Assembly (NCBI RefSeq): GCF_963678635.1
Contig: NC_087071.1
Coordinates: 26,151,378-26,215,377 of the forward strand
From: Symsagittifera roscoffensis
Lineage: Eukaryota; Xenacoelomorpha; Acoela; Convolutidae
Direction of reading: 5' to 3'
DNA length: 64,000 nt
Part shown: positions 1-11,086 of the stretch, one piece after another
Layout of the letters: the number at the start of each line of letters is the position of its first letter
Numbering within the stretch: position 1 is the stretch's first letter
Translations under genes and position numbers: made by a program
The notes under the pieces: model-generated
What the model was told of the DNA's origin: nothing
Databases searched by the model: none
The model's input: only the letters and a program-made list of their open reading frames with translations

Positions 1-1296
1 TTTCTAAAGATTACAGGTTCTTAAAAAAGATCATAGCCAGACAAATTGTTCGAACTCGCGAGTGTGTTTTAAATTTAAAAAAAAATTTCACAAAGTTTGC
101 TCCGTGTTATCATTGGCATTCTCAAAAACGTCTTGTTTCCCGTTCGATTTGAATCAGGGCTATTGTCGATTGTCCAAAAATCAAGAAAATTTATCGACAA
201 CTCGTTAATAAGAAAGTTGTTCAGCAAAATTGAATCGTTCTATATAACGTCAGTGAAATTGGCAACAGTTTGCTTTTGTTCAAGTATAAAATCCTCGTCA
301 TACAATTCACAATTTTGTAACAACATTTTATGCATCGAATCGTCGTTGAAATTTTTCTATTCGCCTAAATCGGTTTTTAGTCGCAAACCAAACTGGAGAT
401 GCATAAGAAATAATGGATAGTTTGCAATTTTTAAAGAGCGGAACCCGAACAAAGCTACTCAGTGAGTTTGGCGAAGATCTCTTGCTGTATTTAAAATGCA
501 TGTTTGCTTGTTTAAGCCTTTCGGCTATGTGGTATATCCATGACATTTTGAAATTGCATCAAACACCAAGGACTTTCACCGTGTCTTTTAAAACTATTTG
601 TTCTCTATCAAAAGATAAAAGATGTTTTGATTGATTTTTTAAAATTACTTAATTCAATTCAAAATTGAAGACAGTTTTGTTTTCTGCTGCTCAGGTTTTT
701 ACATTGCTTAAATCTGGTTAAATCGAAGAAAATTCAAACCAAATTCCAATAATTTTTGTATCGTCAGCGTAAAAAAGGACGGATTTTCTAGCGAACCTTA
801 TATATAAAGAAACCAAGATCACTGCAAAACTGATCCCTCTGGACCACCACTCGTTATATCGCGCGAATGAGACAATGTAATACGAAGAAAAACTATTTGT
901 TGTCTGTTTGTGAGATAATACGCAAAAGAAATGAAGAAACTCATGGTCGAAGCTTATTTTGGCAAACTTGTATAAATTGATGGTATGGCTAATAGAGTCG
1001 AAAGTTTTTGCAATATCTGAAAATAACCTGAGTGGTAATTCTCCTTGTTCTAATTCTTGTATAGAACATCACAGAACAATATAAGTTTTTTCACAGTTGA
1101 ATGTTGTTTTTCTAAATCCATGTTGTTTTTTACACATCTTTCTTTGAATGAACCCTTTTATCTTGTTATGTAAAACTCGTTCAAATTTTAGGACGAGTGC
1201 AGGAAGTATTGAAGTGGTCCTGTAATTTTCGTGTTTGCAATTTTTTACTGTTTTATGAGTATGAACCGCTTGCGCATCATTGCGTATACCTGTCAT
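1..1296 (-). pseudogene. Decayed LINE reverse transcriptase, 3' part (copy a)
   Basis: Non-LTR retrotransposon remnant read on the minus strand. Near 1200-1225 it has the RT block NYRTTSILPAL followed by a KQHGFRK block. Around 835-860 is a degraded version of the GVPQGS block (read as SGGPEGSVL). At about 755-778 is the catalytic YADDT core. At 330-420 is the thumb/C-terminal block SYASPVWFATK followed by a FRRIEKFQRR stretch. These occur in the order expected for LINE RT, but in different frames and with stops, so the copy is dead. No endonuclease is visible upstream, so it is 5'-truncated or rearranged, and it may continue beyond the left edge. Clade (CR1/Jockey-like) is inferred from block spacing only. 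Confidence 0.8.
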
Positions 1297-1561
1297 TGCC
1301 TATAATTTCTAAAAGCGCCGTTATGTATAAAATTTTTTGTGCCACTTTACGTCTAAATCTTTCAGTAAACACTTACAATTTTTTTTTTCAGTATATTTTT
1401 ACGTAGAACGTTTTCAAGATAATAAAAGTAAGATTAGAATTGTTAATTTAGGACTCAACTCTCTTCGACAAATCCTCGAAAAAACTTTCCAATCACAAAC
1501 TAGATCAATGGTTTTCTCATAGTAACAGTTTTCAGTTTTTGCGGTAGTCTATTTAGCTTCT

Positions 1562-2051
1562 TCTTCCGACTTTCGTAACACAGGTGAAGGAACATTTGTG
1601 CTCGGGGTGTTTTTTCTTCCGACAAATTTCGACTATAACTAGCCATTTTTTTACGGAACTTCTTATATCTTCAAAAGATATCGAGGTCCTGAGCTTAAAA
1701 ATGAAAAGATATTTCACTTGTGATTATTTTTGTTAAGTTATGGGGGTTTAATGATTGGCAAATTTGGGAAAATTAACACGCGACTGTTTCGCGCTATTAA
1801 CGCATAAGCGGAGATTGAATCCGTCTGAAAATTGTTCCAAACTGGCTGAAAGAAGCTTGTTTGCCATAATTGATTTATAACTAGGAGTGAAATCTAATTC
1901 TTTCTACTTTATGTCGCGTGTGGGGGATGATTTTCGCAAAAAATCTCAAACTTTAAAAAAAATCATTTTCTTATTATATTTATTTCTTTCACGTTGCTTT
2001 TGATCTATAGAATTTACGAGGCAGTCTTCGGCCTGATACGAGCATTCTTGT
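1562..2051 (+). mobile_element. MITE family M1, copy a
   Basis: Non-autonomous element of a family seen at least five times here. Shared blocks are the start TTCCGACTTTCG, the phrase CTCGGGGTG, a central CGCGCTATTAACGCATAAGCG-like block, TTTGCCATAATTG, GGCGTGTGTGGGGATGATTTTC and the end CCTGATACGAGCA-TCTTGT. No coding capacity. It is more diverged than the copies at 25755 and 26685, and its left terminal inverted repeat is missing. Confidence 0.7.
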
Positions 2052-2285
2052 TCCTTTTAGGACGTGTTGAGATGGAGTTGGTTTTTTGTTCGTAAATTTT
2101 TATTTTCTTAGGTTGTGAGATCCGTTTTTAATTTAAACAACAATTGAGTTCTGAGTTGGATTCTAATTCAGCCCAAGCTTAAGTAATAAATTATTCATCC
2201 TATTCGAGCCATATGCTAGTTAGGAGATCGCCGACTAAACAGCTCAAGGCAAGTTTAAAAAAAACAGGTGAAACACTTAATATGT

Positions 2286-3404
2286 GCCCGGGTTGACCTC
2301 CATAGACCGAAAATGCCAATCATACAATTTCATACACTTAGTCTATGGAAAAATGCTAGTCATACAAATTTCATACATTTTTGCAAAATGAGTTTAATCA
2401 AACCTCAAAGGTGTTTTATAGTTGTTTTGGTATCGAAAATGGTATCTCTTCATTAAAAAAAGAAAAAAAAATGGTATGAAAAAAAATGCTACCCATACAA
2501 TTTCCATATATGGAAATTGTATGATTAGAATTTTTTTTAAATTTTTTTTTGTGAAAAAAAAGCTTTGAACATTCAATTCAACTGCTGGCAAAACATTTAA
2601 GCGTTTTTTGGGCTGCTACGATTGAAAACTTTGACTTTTTTTATTTTTGTTTTCTGAAAAAAAACACTAGTCATACAATTTCCATATATGGAAACTGTAT
2701 GACTAGCATTTTTTTGATGCCGACGACAAAAAGTATTTTTGAAATTGCCCCCAAAATTTTTTTTTGTTTTTTTTTCAACTGCAAATTGATTTTCGTATTC
2801 AAACAAACATTTTTTGAAAAAAAAATTTTGCATGCAAAATTTAATTTTTTGTGTGTATAACGTAGTCCTGGATATACTAATATTGGATTTTTTTCCTTTT
2901 CTCTTCGTAACTTTTTTCAAAAACGCTTAAAACTCCTCTTTCTTTTGTATGACATGTTTTTATATGCCTTGATCAATGTCTGGTAATTTAAACATTCAAA
3001 TTTTAGGAACAATCATCTTTGAAAATTATTTCCAAAATTTAAAAGTTCACTACTTTCATTATGTTTATTGTCTGAGACAGAAATAACACATATCAGGCTG
3101 TTTCCAATGCATTGTTAATGCGAGACGGCCAAACCGTTGGTTACTACGTTTGAGTAATCAAGGTTCATGTCATTTGTGTTCGGTTACGAACACAGCCAAA
3201 AAATATTGAGAAATTAAAATGTAAAAAATCAATATTTTTGGTTTATGGAAAAATGCTAGTTATACAATTTCCATATATGAAAAAAATACTAATCATAGAC
3301 CTTTCATGCAATTTTCTGTACGTATGAAATTGCATGGAAAGTGTATGACTAGCATTTTTCCATATATGGAAATTGTATGACTAGTATTTTTGGTCATCCC
3401 GGGT
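2286..3404. mobile_element. MITE family M4, copy a (CCCGGG-ended)
   Basis: Begins CCCGGGTTGACC and ends GGTCATCCCGGG, giving imperfect terminal inverted repeats. The interior carries several copies of an inverted motif TTTCCATATATGGAAA flanked by variants of CATACAA and TTGTATGAC, at about 2330, 2500, 2680 and 3360, so one strand could fold extensively. No coding potential. It lies six bases from a second copy (3410-4492). A target-site duplication was not resolved. Confidence 0.65.
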
Positions 3405-3409
3405 GTACT

Positions 3410-4492
3410 ACCCGGGTTGATCTTCATGTGAAAAATAATATATCTTACAATCCCATTCATGAAACTTATAAAAATGCTTATCATACAGTTTTTTATATGA
3501 AATTTGTATGAAAATAATTTTTTCCTTACCGAAAGTTCTTAAATCCTTCAAACTTGTGTAAAATTAAATTGTTTGAAAACTTGCAGTTTTCTACTAAAAC
3601 TTAAGTAGTAGAGTAGTGGAGCGTGTTGTGGAGTGGTAGGCAGTCAATTCGTTACCGGTTTAAAATTTATATTTGCTCTTCAATTTGCTAAAGCCTCCGG
3701 TGGATTTGCTAAAAGATATTACAGCAAAGACCAAAGATAATTATCAATTCTCAAGGTGTTTTTAGCGTTGCCTTATGTGCTTCAGCTAGTATACTTTGCA
3801 CAATTATAATTTTCTGAGTTAGTAGTTAAGTTATTAGTTAGTATATTTTACCTTCGAAGTCGTTGTTGACCAAGTCCAGCATGTAGTCTGCCGGATTGCA
3901 CATTTTCTGAGTTAGTATATTAGTGTTATTAGTTAGTATAGTTTGATACAATAAGTAATAGTTGGATACAATAAAATTGGCTTTTATTTTCTTTTCACTT
4001 ACATTTTTTTTTTCAAAAACCACAAAAATTCTTATTTCTTTTGTATGGTGTGTTATTATATGCCTTAATCATTGTCTGATAATTTGAAAATTCAAAAATT
4101 TGAAATAATCATCATTAAAAAATTTTGCCAAAAAATAAAAGTTCGTTACTTTTTTTATATAAATTGTGAAAGACAGCCAAATTCAGGTCGTTTGCTATGC
4201 ATTGTGAATGCAAGACCGTCCAACCTTTGGTGTTTTGAGTAACCAAGGTCTTTGTCACTTCTGTTTGGTTGCAAACACAACCGAAAATTTTTCAGAAGCT
4301 AAATTTAGAAAGAAAAGATCTAAATTTTTAGTTTATGGAAAAACGCCTATCATACAGTTTTCATATATGGAAAAATGCTTATCATAGAGTTTTCATACAA
4401 TTTTCTGTACGTATGGAATTGTATGAAATTGTATGACAAGAAGTTTCTCATATATGGAAATTGTATGATCAGAAGTTTTGGTCAACCCGGGT
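3410..4492. mobile_element. MITE family M4, copy b, with an ABCG exon fragment inside
   Basis: Starts ACCCGGGTTGATC and ends GGTCAACCCGGGT. Its left ~180 bases and right ~490 bases (from about 4005) resemble the left and right parts of copy a. The right arm shares the TATATGCCTT, TGTCTG and AACACA(A/G)CC blocks with 2940-3200. The middle (about 3600-3960) differs from copy a and contains a copy of the 55-base ABCG exon fragment with its spacers. The right end directly abuts the next exon copy at 4495. Either the element captured part of the exon array, or an insertion and rearrangement split the array. Confidence 0.5.
3852..3906 (-). pseudogene. ABCG exon-fragment copy 0 (outlying)
   Basis: This 55-base copy is identical to the array consensus and reads MCNPADYMLDLVNNDFE on the minus strand. 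It keeps the AG acceptor and GT donor. The spacer on its low-coordinate side equals the spacer between the two highest array copies (4829-4866). The other spacer resembles those between lower copies, with two extra bases. A more degraded exon scrap lies just beyond, near 3796-3825. It is separated from the rest of the array by about 590 bases of M4-like sequence. Confidence 0.85.
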
Positions 4493-4494
4493 AC

Positions 4495-4549
4495 CTTTGA
4501 AGTCGTTGTTGACCAAGTCCAGCATGTAGTCTGCCGGATTGCACATTTT
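4495..4549 (-). pseudogene. ABCG exon-fragment copy 1
   Basis: A 55-base copy bounded by AG/GT. It carries one coding change at its 3' end (GAA to AAA, Glu to Lys in the NPAD frame), and its donor is followed by TACCC because the M4b terminus abuts it. It has therefore lost the normal 38-base downstream intron-like spacer. Confidence 0.85.
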
Positions 4550-4587
4550 CTGAGTTAGTATTAGTGTTATTAGTTAGTATAGTTTAC

Positions 4588-4642
4588 CTTCGAAGTCGTT
4601 GTTGACCAAGTCCAGCATGTAGTCTGCCGAATTGCACATTTT
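4588..4642 (-). pseudogene. ABCG exon-fragment copy 2
   Basis: A 55-base copy exactly 93 bases from its neighbours. One substitution changes NPAD to NSAD. Splice dinucleotides are intact on both sides and the flanking spacers are 38 bases. Confidence 0.85.
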
Positions 4643-4680
4643 CTGAGTTAGTATTAGTGTTATTAGTTAGTATAGTTTAC

Positions 4681-4735
4681 CTTCGAAGTCGTTGTTGACC
4701 AAGTCCAGCATGTAGTCTGCCGGATTGCACATTTT
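4681..4735 (-). pseudogene. ABCG exon-fragment copy 3
   Basis: A 55-base copy identical to consensus. It has an AG acceptor preceded by TACTAACTC and a GTAAAC donor. Frames 0, 1 and 2 are all free of stops. Confidence 0.85.
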
Positions 4736-4773
4736 CTGAGTTAGTATTAGTGTTATTAGTTAGTATATTTTAC

Positions 4774-4828
4774 CTTCGAAGTCGTTGTTGACCAAGTCCA
4801 GCATGTAGTCTGCCTGATTGCACATTTT
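4774..4828 (-). pseudogene. ABCG exon-fragment copy 4
   Basis: A 55-base copy with one substitution changing NPAD to NQAD. It is immediately downstream, in transcription order, of the full exon at 4867-4998, separated by a 38-base spacer. If spliced onto that exon alone it would be read out of the NPAD frame, because 55 is not a multiple of three. Confidence 0.85.
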
Positions 4829-4866
4829 CTGAGTTAGTAGTTAAGTTATTAGTTAGTATATTTTAC
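4829..4866 (-). other. Candidate 38-nt minimal intron between the full exon and copy 4
   Basis: On the minus strand the sequence starts GTAAAATATACTAAC and ends ACTACTAACTCAG. GT-AG borders and a branch-like TACTAAC are present, but the branch A is only a few bases from the acceptor. Retention of this spacer would stop translation within about five codons (EGK then TAC TAA in the related spacers). Whether it is spliced is unknown. Confidence 0.5.
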
Positions 4867-4998
4867 CTTCGAAGTCGTTGTTGACCAAGTCCAGCATGTA
4901 GTCTGCCGGATTGCAACTTGGCGGAATGTCCTGACCAGAGGCACTGGTGAGCATGCATATGACGTCATCGATTGGACCAGAGTAGACCAGCAGACCAC
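4867..4998 (-). CDS. ABCG-type transporter, exon with the NPAD segment (last exon seen)
   Basis: A 132-base exon in phase 1 at both ends. The acceptor is ...CTATAAG before GTGGTCTG and the donor is GAAG/GTAAAA. It encodes GLLVYSGPIDDV followed by CNPADYMLDLVNNDF. ABCG nucleotide-binding domains are known to end with a 'GGxxVYxGP' strand and a conserved 'NPAD(F/Y)xLD' motif leading to the membrane domain, and both are present in order. Its final 50 coding bases are the part multiplied in the array just downstream. No transmembrane exon was found between here and the window start, so the gene is either interrupted by the repeats or continues outside. Confidence 0.9.
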
Positions 4999-5369
4999 CT
5001 TATAGTTGAGAAACTAGGTTAAGTTTGTGGTGATATGTTACAATAGGTGGTAATTTTGACCTGAGACCATGACCTAAAAAATCTAGTCAAGGCACACAGC
5101 CAAATCCAACTTTTGCTGGTATATTCCAAGCAAGAGTGTCATAATTTGGTATGTTCAGACTGTGGGAAGCAAAAGTTGGTGAGTCCCATTCTTGGGAATC
5201 TAGAATTTTAAAGTGGACCGTAGAGATTTTGGGGCAAACTTAAGCGAAAAATAAAGCTGATCAAACAGACTCCAAGAAATTCAGCAGAATAAGTAAAAAT
5301 AGTGAAGTGGATTATGTTCAGATATTATTTCATTTAGTTCATGTTGTCACTGAAAATTGGAAATCTAAC

Positions 5370-5447
5370 CTGACATAAGAGTGAGAGATGAGAACATGTT
5401 CCACACACGTGAGGGGGGCTGATGCACCGATAAGATCACCGTCTTGC
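5370..5447 (-). CDS. ABCG-type transporter, H-loop exon
   Basis: A 78-base exon too small to stand out as an open frame, found by looking for the missing H-loop. The acceptor is TGTTTGAG before GCAAGACG and the donor is TCAG/GTTAGATT, with phase 1 at both ends. It encodes GKTVILSVHQPPSRVWNMF followed by SSLTLMSG. The SVHQP motif holds the switch histidine that contacts ATP gamma-phosphate in ABC ATPases. It joins in frame to the exon before (…LATAG) and the exon after (GGLLVYSGP), giving the continuous ABCG pattern. Confidence 0.9.
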
Positions 5448-5994
5448 CTCAAACAAGCGATGGGGTCAGACTTTTATATACAGTTATATATTTATTATAA
5501 ACACTAATAAGATATCATTTGAAAACTGAAAACTAAAGTATTAAATCAAAACGGACTAGTCGTGTATCATCTCACAAAAAAATTACACTAGAGTGCTTGT
5601 ATCAAGATAAAGCCCATTAACAGTCCAACACAACTACTCTTTATTATCTATGAAATAGTTTTTTTAATTTTGAAAGATTTTGTTTTCAAAAAAAAATTCG
5701 GAAAGATTTTACATGAATTCAAAAATTTTAATTTTGAAAGTTTTCGAAAAAAAAAAGAAAATAAATGTCGACGCGCCATGTAGAACATCAAGTGATGCGT
5801 TAGCGTCTAGCATAGTAATAATAAGACCCATTAGCTCGCCTAAATTTAGTTTGTAACAATACCTGGCCCGGAATACACCGCTACTTAGTCCTTACTAGTC
5901 TGAAAATTGTCGCGCGTAAATAGGCTAAATCACAAATGGGCTATATTTCCACTTTAGATTAATCGTAGTTCTATGAAAAAATAATCAGAGCATG

Positions 5995-6478
5995 CATTAC
6001 AGGGCCAATCACAGCAGGCTGGATAAGCGCAAAATTTTGTGTCTGCATGTTCCTGGATTCCAGAGATAAGTCTTTAAAAATTTTCCAAGATGTAAAAGGG
6101 TTCCAATTACAGTGTTTCAGTGGTTTCCGCATACAAATACTTGTATCGTAATTTTTGTCGGCACATTGAGTTTGTTGCGGATTTCGCATCGAGCGAACAT
6201 AAGTAGATGTTTCCAATTCCGCAATTGTAAGCGAATTCCGCAAATTTAAACCAATTCCGCAAATTTATGCGGATTCCGCTGGCGTTTTGCAGTTTCCGCT
6301 AACGATTTGCGGAATCCGATTAGGATTTGCATTTTTCGCTAACAATTTGCGGAATCCGATTAAAATTTGCGGATTCCACTTACAAAATAGCAATGTTGCG
6401 GATTCAGCGACAAATCAGATTTTTGCCTGTTGCGGAATTTGCTTAAAATTCACAAAATGCCCAGTTTGGCATCGTAAT
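5995..6478. mobile_element. MITE family M2, copy a
   Basis: Left end CATTACAGGGCCAATCACAG, right end CAGTTTGGCATCGTAAT. The reverse complement of the right end matches the left end of other copies (CATTANGAGGCCAA). It carries the family signature TGTTCCTGGATTCCAGAG, which contains the inverted pair CTGGATTCCAG, near 6050. About 6225-6400 is a degraded array of GCGGATTCCGC-like palindromes. No coding capacity. Confidence 0.7.
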
Positions 6479-7254
6479 CGGTGAAGTTTGTTTTTCTCCT
6501 GCTCAAGACGGCAATACTTTTCGCGATACTAATAAATCCATTGGAAAAAGGCTATTTAACCCAAAAAAGTGAAAACTGTTTAAATGGAAACTCACACCAG
6601 CACAAACATGCCGTCACTTCCTTCGAAAATTGGAACATTAAAACCAGTATGAGATGGAAAAAGTGTGCATACAGCTTTTTGCCTGCTTTGATTTTTTTCT
6701 TGTCTTTGCTCACTTCTGTTCCTCACAACAATGCATAAACTCAGTAGACAAAGATCGAAATCTTAGATATTTTACCTCGCGACTTTTTTACCCCTACTTT
6801 ACACCAACCTGTTTTCCCCATTTCCCCTAAATGTTAACCTGTTTGTTGCTTGTAGGTGCGCTTCGCCCGCGTGGATGCTTATCGGCAATAGCTCGATGTA
6901 AATTTCGTATAGATTATTTGGCAAGCTCGCAGCACATTTGCCCATATGCGTGACTCCGGTGGTCACTTTTATTTTTTCTTACAAGTTATGAAATGGGCTG
7001 AGTTTTAATCTTTTTTGATAGAAACTTGAACAAATAGATGCAAAAGGCAAATCACTAAGGAAAAATTGTTTCCAATCTTAAAATATCAAAAAGACTGTTG
7101 CAAAAGTTTTAATCCGTGATAGTGAAGTATGAATGGGCCTAATTAGTTTCGCAAGTTTCAGCTGCATTTGGTTGAAACAAAACTATCCTAAGCTTATCGA
7201 CCGTGCAAAAATTTGTACAGACAAAGCTACCCGCATCCAGTTTCAAGCGTTCAT

Positions 7255-7440
7255 AATCAATTTTATTACGATTTTAGTACCAGTCTTACTAAATAGAGAA
7301 ACAATCAATTTTAATCCATTAATAATCGATTATAATCTCTCTTTTTAAAATCAAACTATAATTAATTATAATCCATTATAATCTATAATAATCGATTATT
7401 TATTCGTCTATTTTTCGATACAATTATAATCGGCAGAACT
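7255..7440. repeat. M3-related AATCGATTATAAT-rich fragment
   Basis: Dense repetition of AATCGATTATAATC and AATTATAATCCATTATAATC, the same motif that makes up the arms of M3 elements at 10125-11086 and 41895-42627. Neither end shows the GAAGTTCCATGG terminus, so this is a fragment or an old copy. Confidence 0.5.
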
Positions 7441-10124
7441 TGTATGCGGGTAGATATAAAAACAAGTTTTTCAAGTTTTTGAAATTTTTACCAAATTTTG
7501 ATGCTATGTTAGAGTCCAAAATGTTGACTTGAACTCAATTAATCTGTTAATCCGCAAAAGACAGTGTCTATCGTTAATCTAAAATGCCAAAAATTTGATA
7601 ATGACTTTTTACGTATAGTAGGCGGAAACGTTTTCTTCAGAAACTGATTTTATACCAGGAGCCGGTGAGATTGTATTGCAAAATTTGTGAGGGTCTAATT
7701 CAAATATTATTCACTCGTTTTTCATTGTCAAAATTTCCGCCAGGCATTTTAAATAGTTAAATTTCATGAGCATTGAAGCAATTTTCTTTACGTCGAAAAA
7801 GTATAATGAATAGTAATAATTATATCAATTTTTTCCCAAAAATCCGATTAACATCTCCACTTTTGGAAATATCGAAGGCTCTACTGAACCAATTTTTATA
7901 TTATTTTTTTTCTTTTTTTTGAATAAAAAAACGGAAAATCATTGAGAATCAAACAATGAAGTGATTTGTGTGAGAAAATTGAGCCTTAAAGTTGAAATTT
8001 CTCAAAAACGCTAACCATCGGGTGCGAGTAACATTGGGTGCAAAAAAAAACTTATTTGCGCAAACACAAAGCTCGAAGAAAACAACAATTTCCAACATAG
8101 TTTTTGGTGATGCCTCAGTTTTTCCATAAATCATAAGCAAAAAATTACCAAGTTATTCTTGAAGATTTTCGGTGACAAAAAGCGAAATCAAAAAACAAAA
8201 TTCAAAAGCAAAAAAAATTAAATTTGATAGAGAATACTGCCGAGTCAAAAATCTCCATTTGGTAGACTTTTGAGTTAGTTTTTTGTGGGCATTTTGTGTC
8301 GACATCAATTTTGAATATTTTGAATAACGGAAAAATGCCTGAAAAAAAAACATAAAATTTGTTATAGTGCGAAATTGAAACGTGATAGCACAAACTTTTC
8401 AGAGGCCCAGCTTAGAGTAGAACCGAGTATGATTGAAGTGTAAAAATTAGTTTTTCCAGAAGTTTTCTATTTTGAGAAGAAAATATGAACGCAAGGTGTC
8501 GAATTGAAAGGTTTTATTTAATTACGCTTAATGGAATGCTTAATGCTTATCACTTAATCGGAAAATTTTGACTGAGTACCTCATTGCGGAGAAAATTTGA
8601 TTAAGGGTTTTTCGGAACAATAAAATCTCTTTAAAATTCCCAAAAAAGTAAAAATTTTATGATCCATTTTGAACTTTGTTTTGAAAAAAAAACGGATTGG
8701 CATTTTCTTGCGCCCTATTTTAGACTGCATCCGCTTGTCTTATTTTACTTGTTTTTAAAAAACGTGGATTCCAATACACGGAGTAAAACATTTCAAAAAA
8801 TAAGTAGCATCTTGATTTTGAAAGTTTTCTTTCTTGCTGACCTTTGAATTCAATAGAATTTCATAGGGCAATTCATTTGTTGAATAGAAATTTTTGGAAA
8901 ACTTTTTCAAATATCAATCAAAATATGTAAAACTTGTTGCTCTTAAAATAAAAATACTGACGCGCACAGTGGTTTTCAAATGGGAGATAGGGTCCGAAAA
9001 ATTTCTTCTGTCGTTTTCCAGATAATTTATTGACTTGTTTAAAACAAAATGTATTTCCGAGCTCTCCCAAAATACAACTAATTTGCCGTTGTCTAGCTAC
9101 TTTGAAAGATGTCGGCCTAAGTATTTTTAGAAACATTTGAAAGCATTTTTTGAACAAATAATATATACGACCTACGCAGGCGTGGATATAGATATTTCTC
9201 TAGAAGAGAGGGGGAATTTTTCAGAACAGTTTTCGATTAATTTAACTTTTTTTTAACTTTCTCAAGAGATTATAAAGACCCCCTCCTGCTGAAAATTACT
9301 GCGCCGCAGGCAACCTAACAAATGAAATAGGTCCAAAAAACCATTAACGTTTGCTAGACCTTGGCTAGAAAACTGTGCGTTTTTTGGTGCGCACTCTATG
9401 CTCATTTAGATTATACAAGAGCGACAAAGGCGAGTTGAAAATCTATAAAACCGGTTGACAGAAATGAATGTTTTAAATTAGAATGAAAACTGGAACCATT
9501 TAGATGGTCAACCGTTTCTCGTAAATATCCTCTAAACCCGTCCCCCAAATACACCAGTGAACCTAAGATTCGTCTTTTTGAGTTCAACCACTTTCAATTT
9601 ATTATATATTTGTATTAAAAGTTTCAAAAGTTTTTTTTCCGAAGGACATCTTAAGTATGCCAATCGATAAAAAAGGCTATTTTATAAAGTTCTTTTGTAA
9701 ATAATTAAATCTTGTTTTATATACTTCCAAAAAGGATTGATAAAACCTATCGATAAAATTTGCTTTTGTGGCAATGAACATCGATAACTCATCGATAGTG
9801 ATCGCTGTTTTTTTTCCATTTTTTATTGATAATTTTCAATGTGACCTCAACTCCGGTTGCAGTAAGTTCTTGTACGATCGATTCAATTTAAAATTTGTAA
9901 TTAATGTGCTATTAAAGAACAAATAAAACTAAGTTATTCCCCGTTTTGCTTGTGAAGGTTATTGTTTAGAAAAGATTTTCCTTCAGAATTGACGAAAATC
10001 AATTAAGTTAGCGTCAGCCAAATTACCCTGATCTTGATTTTCTCATTGCAGCCCGTTTTCTAACTTTATCACCAAACGTGAAGCCTATTGTTCATTCAAC
10101 GATGAAGCTTTATGTTGACCAGAA

Positions 10125-11086
10125 CTGAAGTTTCATGGAGTATAATCGATTGTACTGGATTTTCATTGTCAGTCTCTATAAAATAACAAAAGTAATCGAT
10201 TATAATTGATTAAAAATGGTTTATAATGATGCTATTTTTAAGCAAAAAAGACAATGGAATCAATTATAATCAATTATTTTCACTTTAATTTCAAAAAAAA
10301 TATCAAAAAAACCATAATCAAAATTAATCAATTATAATTGATTATAATCCATTTATTAAAACCTTCCGGTGTGCTGTTTTCATTTTTTCATAATAATGTT
10401 AAAATCACGTTAGTTATTTTGTTCTCTCGCTAAATTAGAACTTTTTCCTAAATTCAATCGCGTTTATGAAAATTTCTAAAAAGTCACGTAGTTTTTTTTG
10501 TTATTATTTTATTTTGTTTTAATTTAGTATTGGGGGGGGGGGGGGGGGGGACGTGAGGGGTACTTTATAAAAAGTTCGAAACTTTAGTCGATTTTTTTCA
10601 GGTCGGCCAAGTTGCCAAGTTGATTTTCCGAGCACTACCACAACACTAAAAATAACGTAATTCGAACAAACTTATGGCGGTGCACGCAAATTTCTTGAAA
10701 AAAATTGGTCAAAAATACCGTTTTCGGCCACTTTTTGGAAAGCTACTGCATATTGACCTCTTCAAAGTTACTACATATTGGCCGACCCTGGGTGAACGTG
10801 TCCGTTTGACTTTCCGGAAAGTTGCAAAAAATAGAGTCATTGTTTACAAAATTTAATCAATTTTCATGGGTTTTATGTTCAAAAATAATCCATTATATTG
10901 ATAACAAAAATGAATTATACACGATTATAATGGATTTTAATGGATCTTTATTTTTCAAAAATAATCGTTTAAAATGGATTAAAAATCCATTACTTAGTAA
11001 TAATTTGCCATGATAATCGATTATAAAGACAACATTTTAGTAAACAAAAGTCCATTATAATCAACTTTTATCCATGGAACTTCGGT
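10125..11086. mobile_element. MITE family M3, copy a, with poly-G core
   Basis: Left end CTGAAGTTTCATGGAGTATAATCGATT, right end (reverse complement) CCGAAGTTCCATGGATAAAAG, so the ends are inverted repeats. Both arms are built of ATAATCGATTATAATCCATT motifs. A run of 19 G lies at 10532-10550. Other copies also carry a strongly G/C strand-skewed block in the middle. No open frame of interest. Confidence 0.65.
10532..10550 (+). repeat. Poly(G) tract, 19 bases
   Basis: An uninterrupted run of G followed by ACGTGAGGGG. Such a run can form G-quadruplex structures and is prone to length change. It sits at the centre of an M3 element, in the same relative place as G- or C-rich blocks in other M3 copies. 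Confidence 0.95.

Larger units (their letters stand above)
4495..4919 (-). repeat. Tandem exon array, 93-bp unit
   Basis: Head-to-tail repeats with start positions 4495, 4588, 4681, 4774 and 4867, an exact 93-base period. Each unit is the 3' end of an ABCG exon plus 38 bases of the following intron. The spacer begins GTAAA and ends TACTAACTCAG on the minus strand. It carries a second ACTAACTAATAA block, so each spacer has donor, branch-site-like and acceptor signals. The last unit merges into the full exon. Confidence 0.95.
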
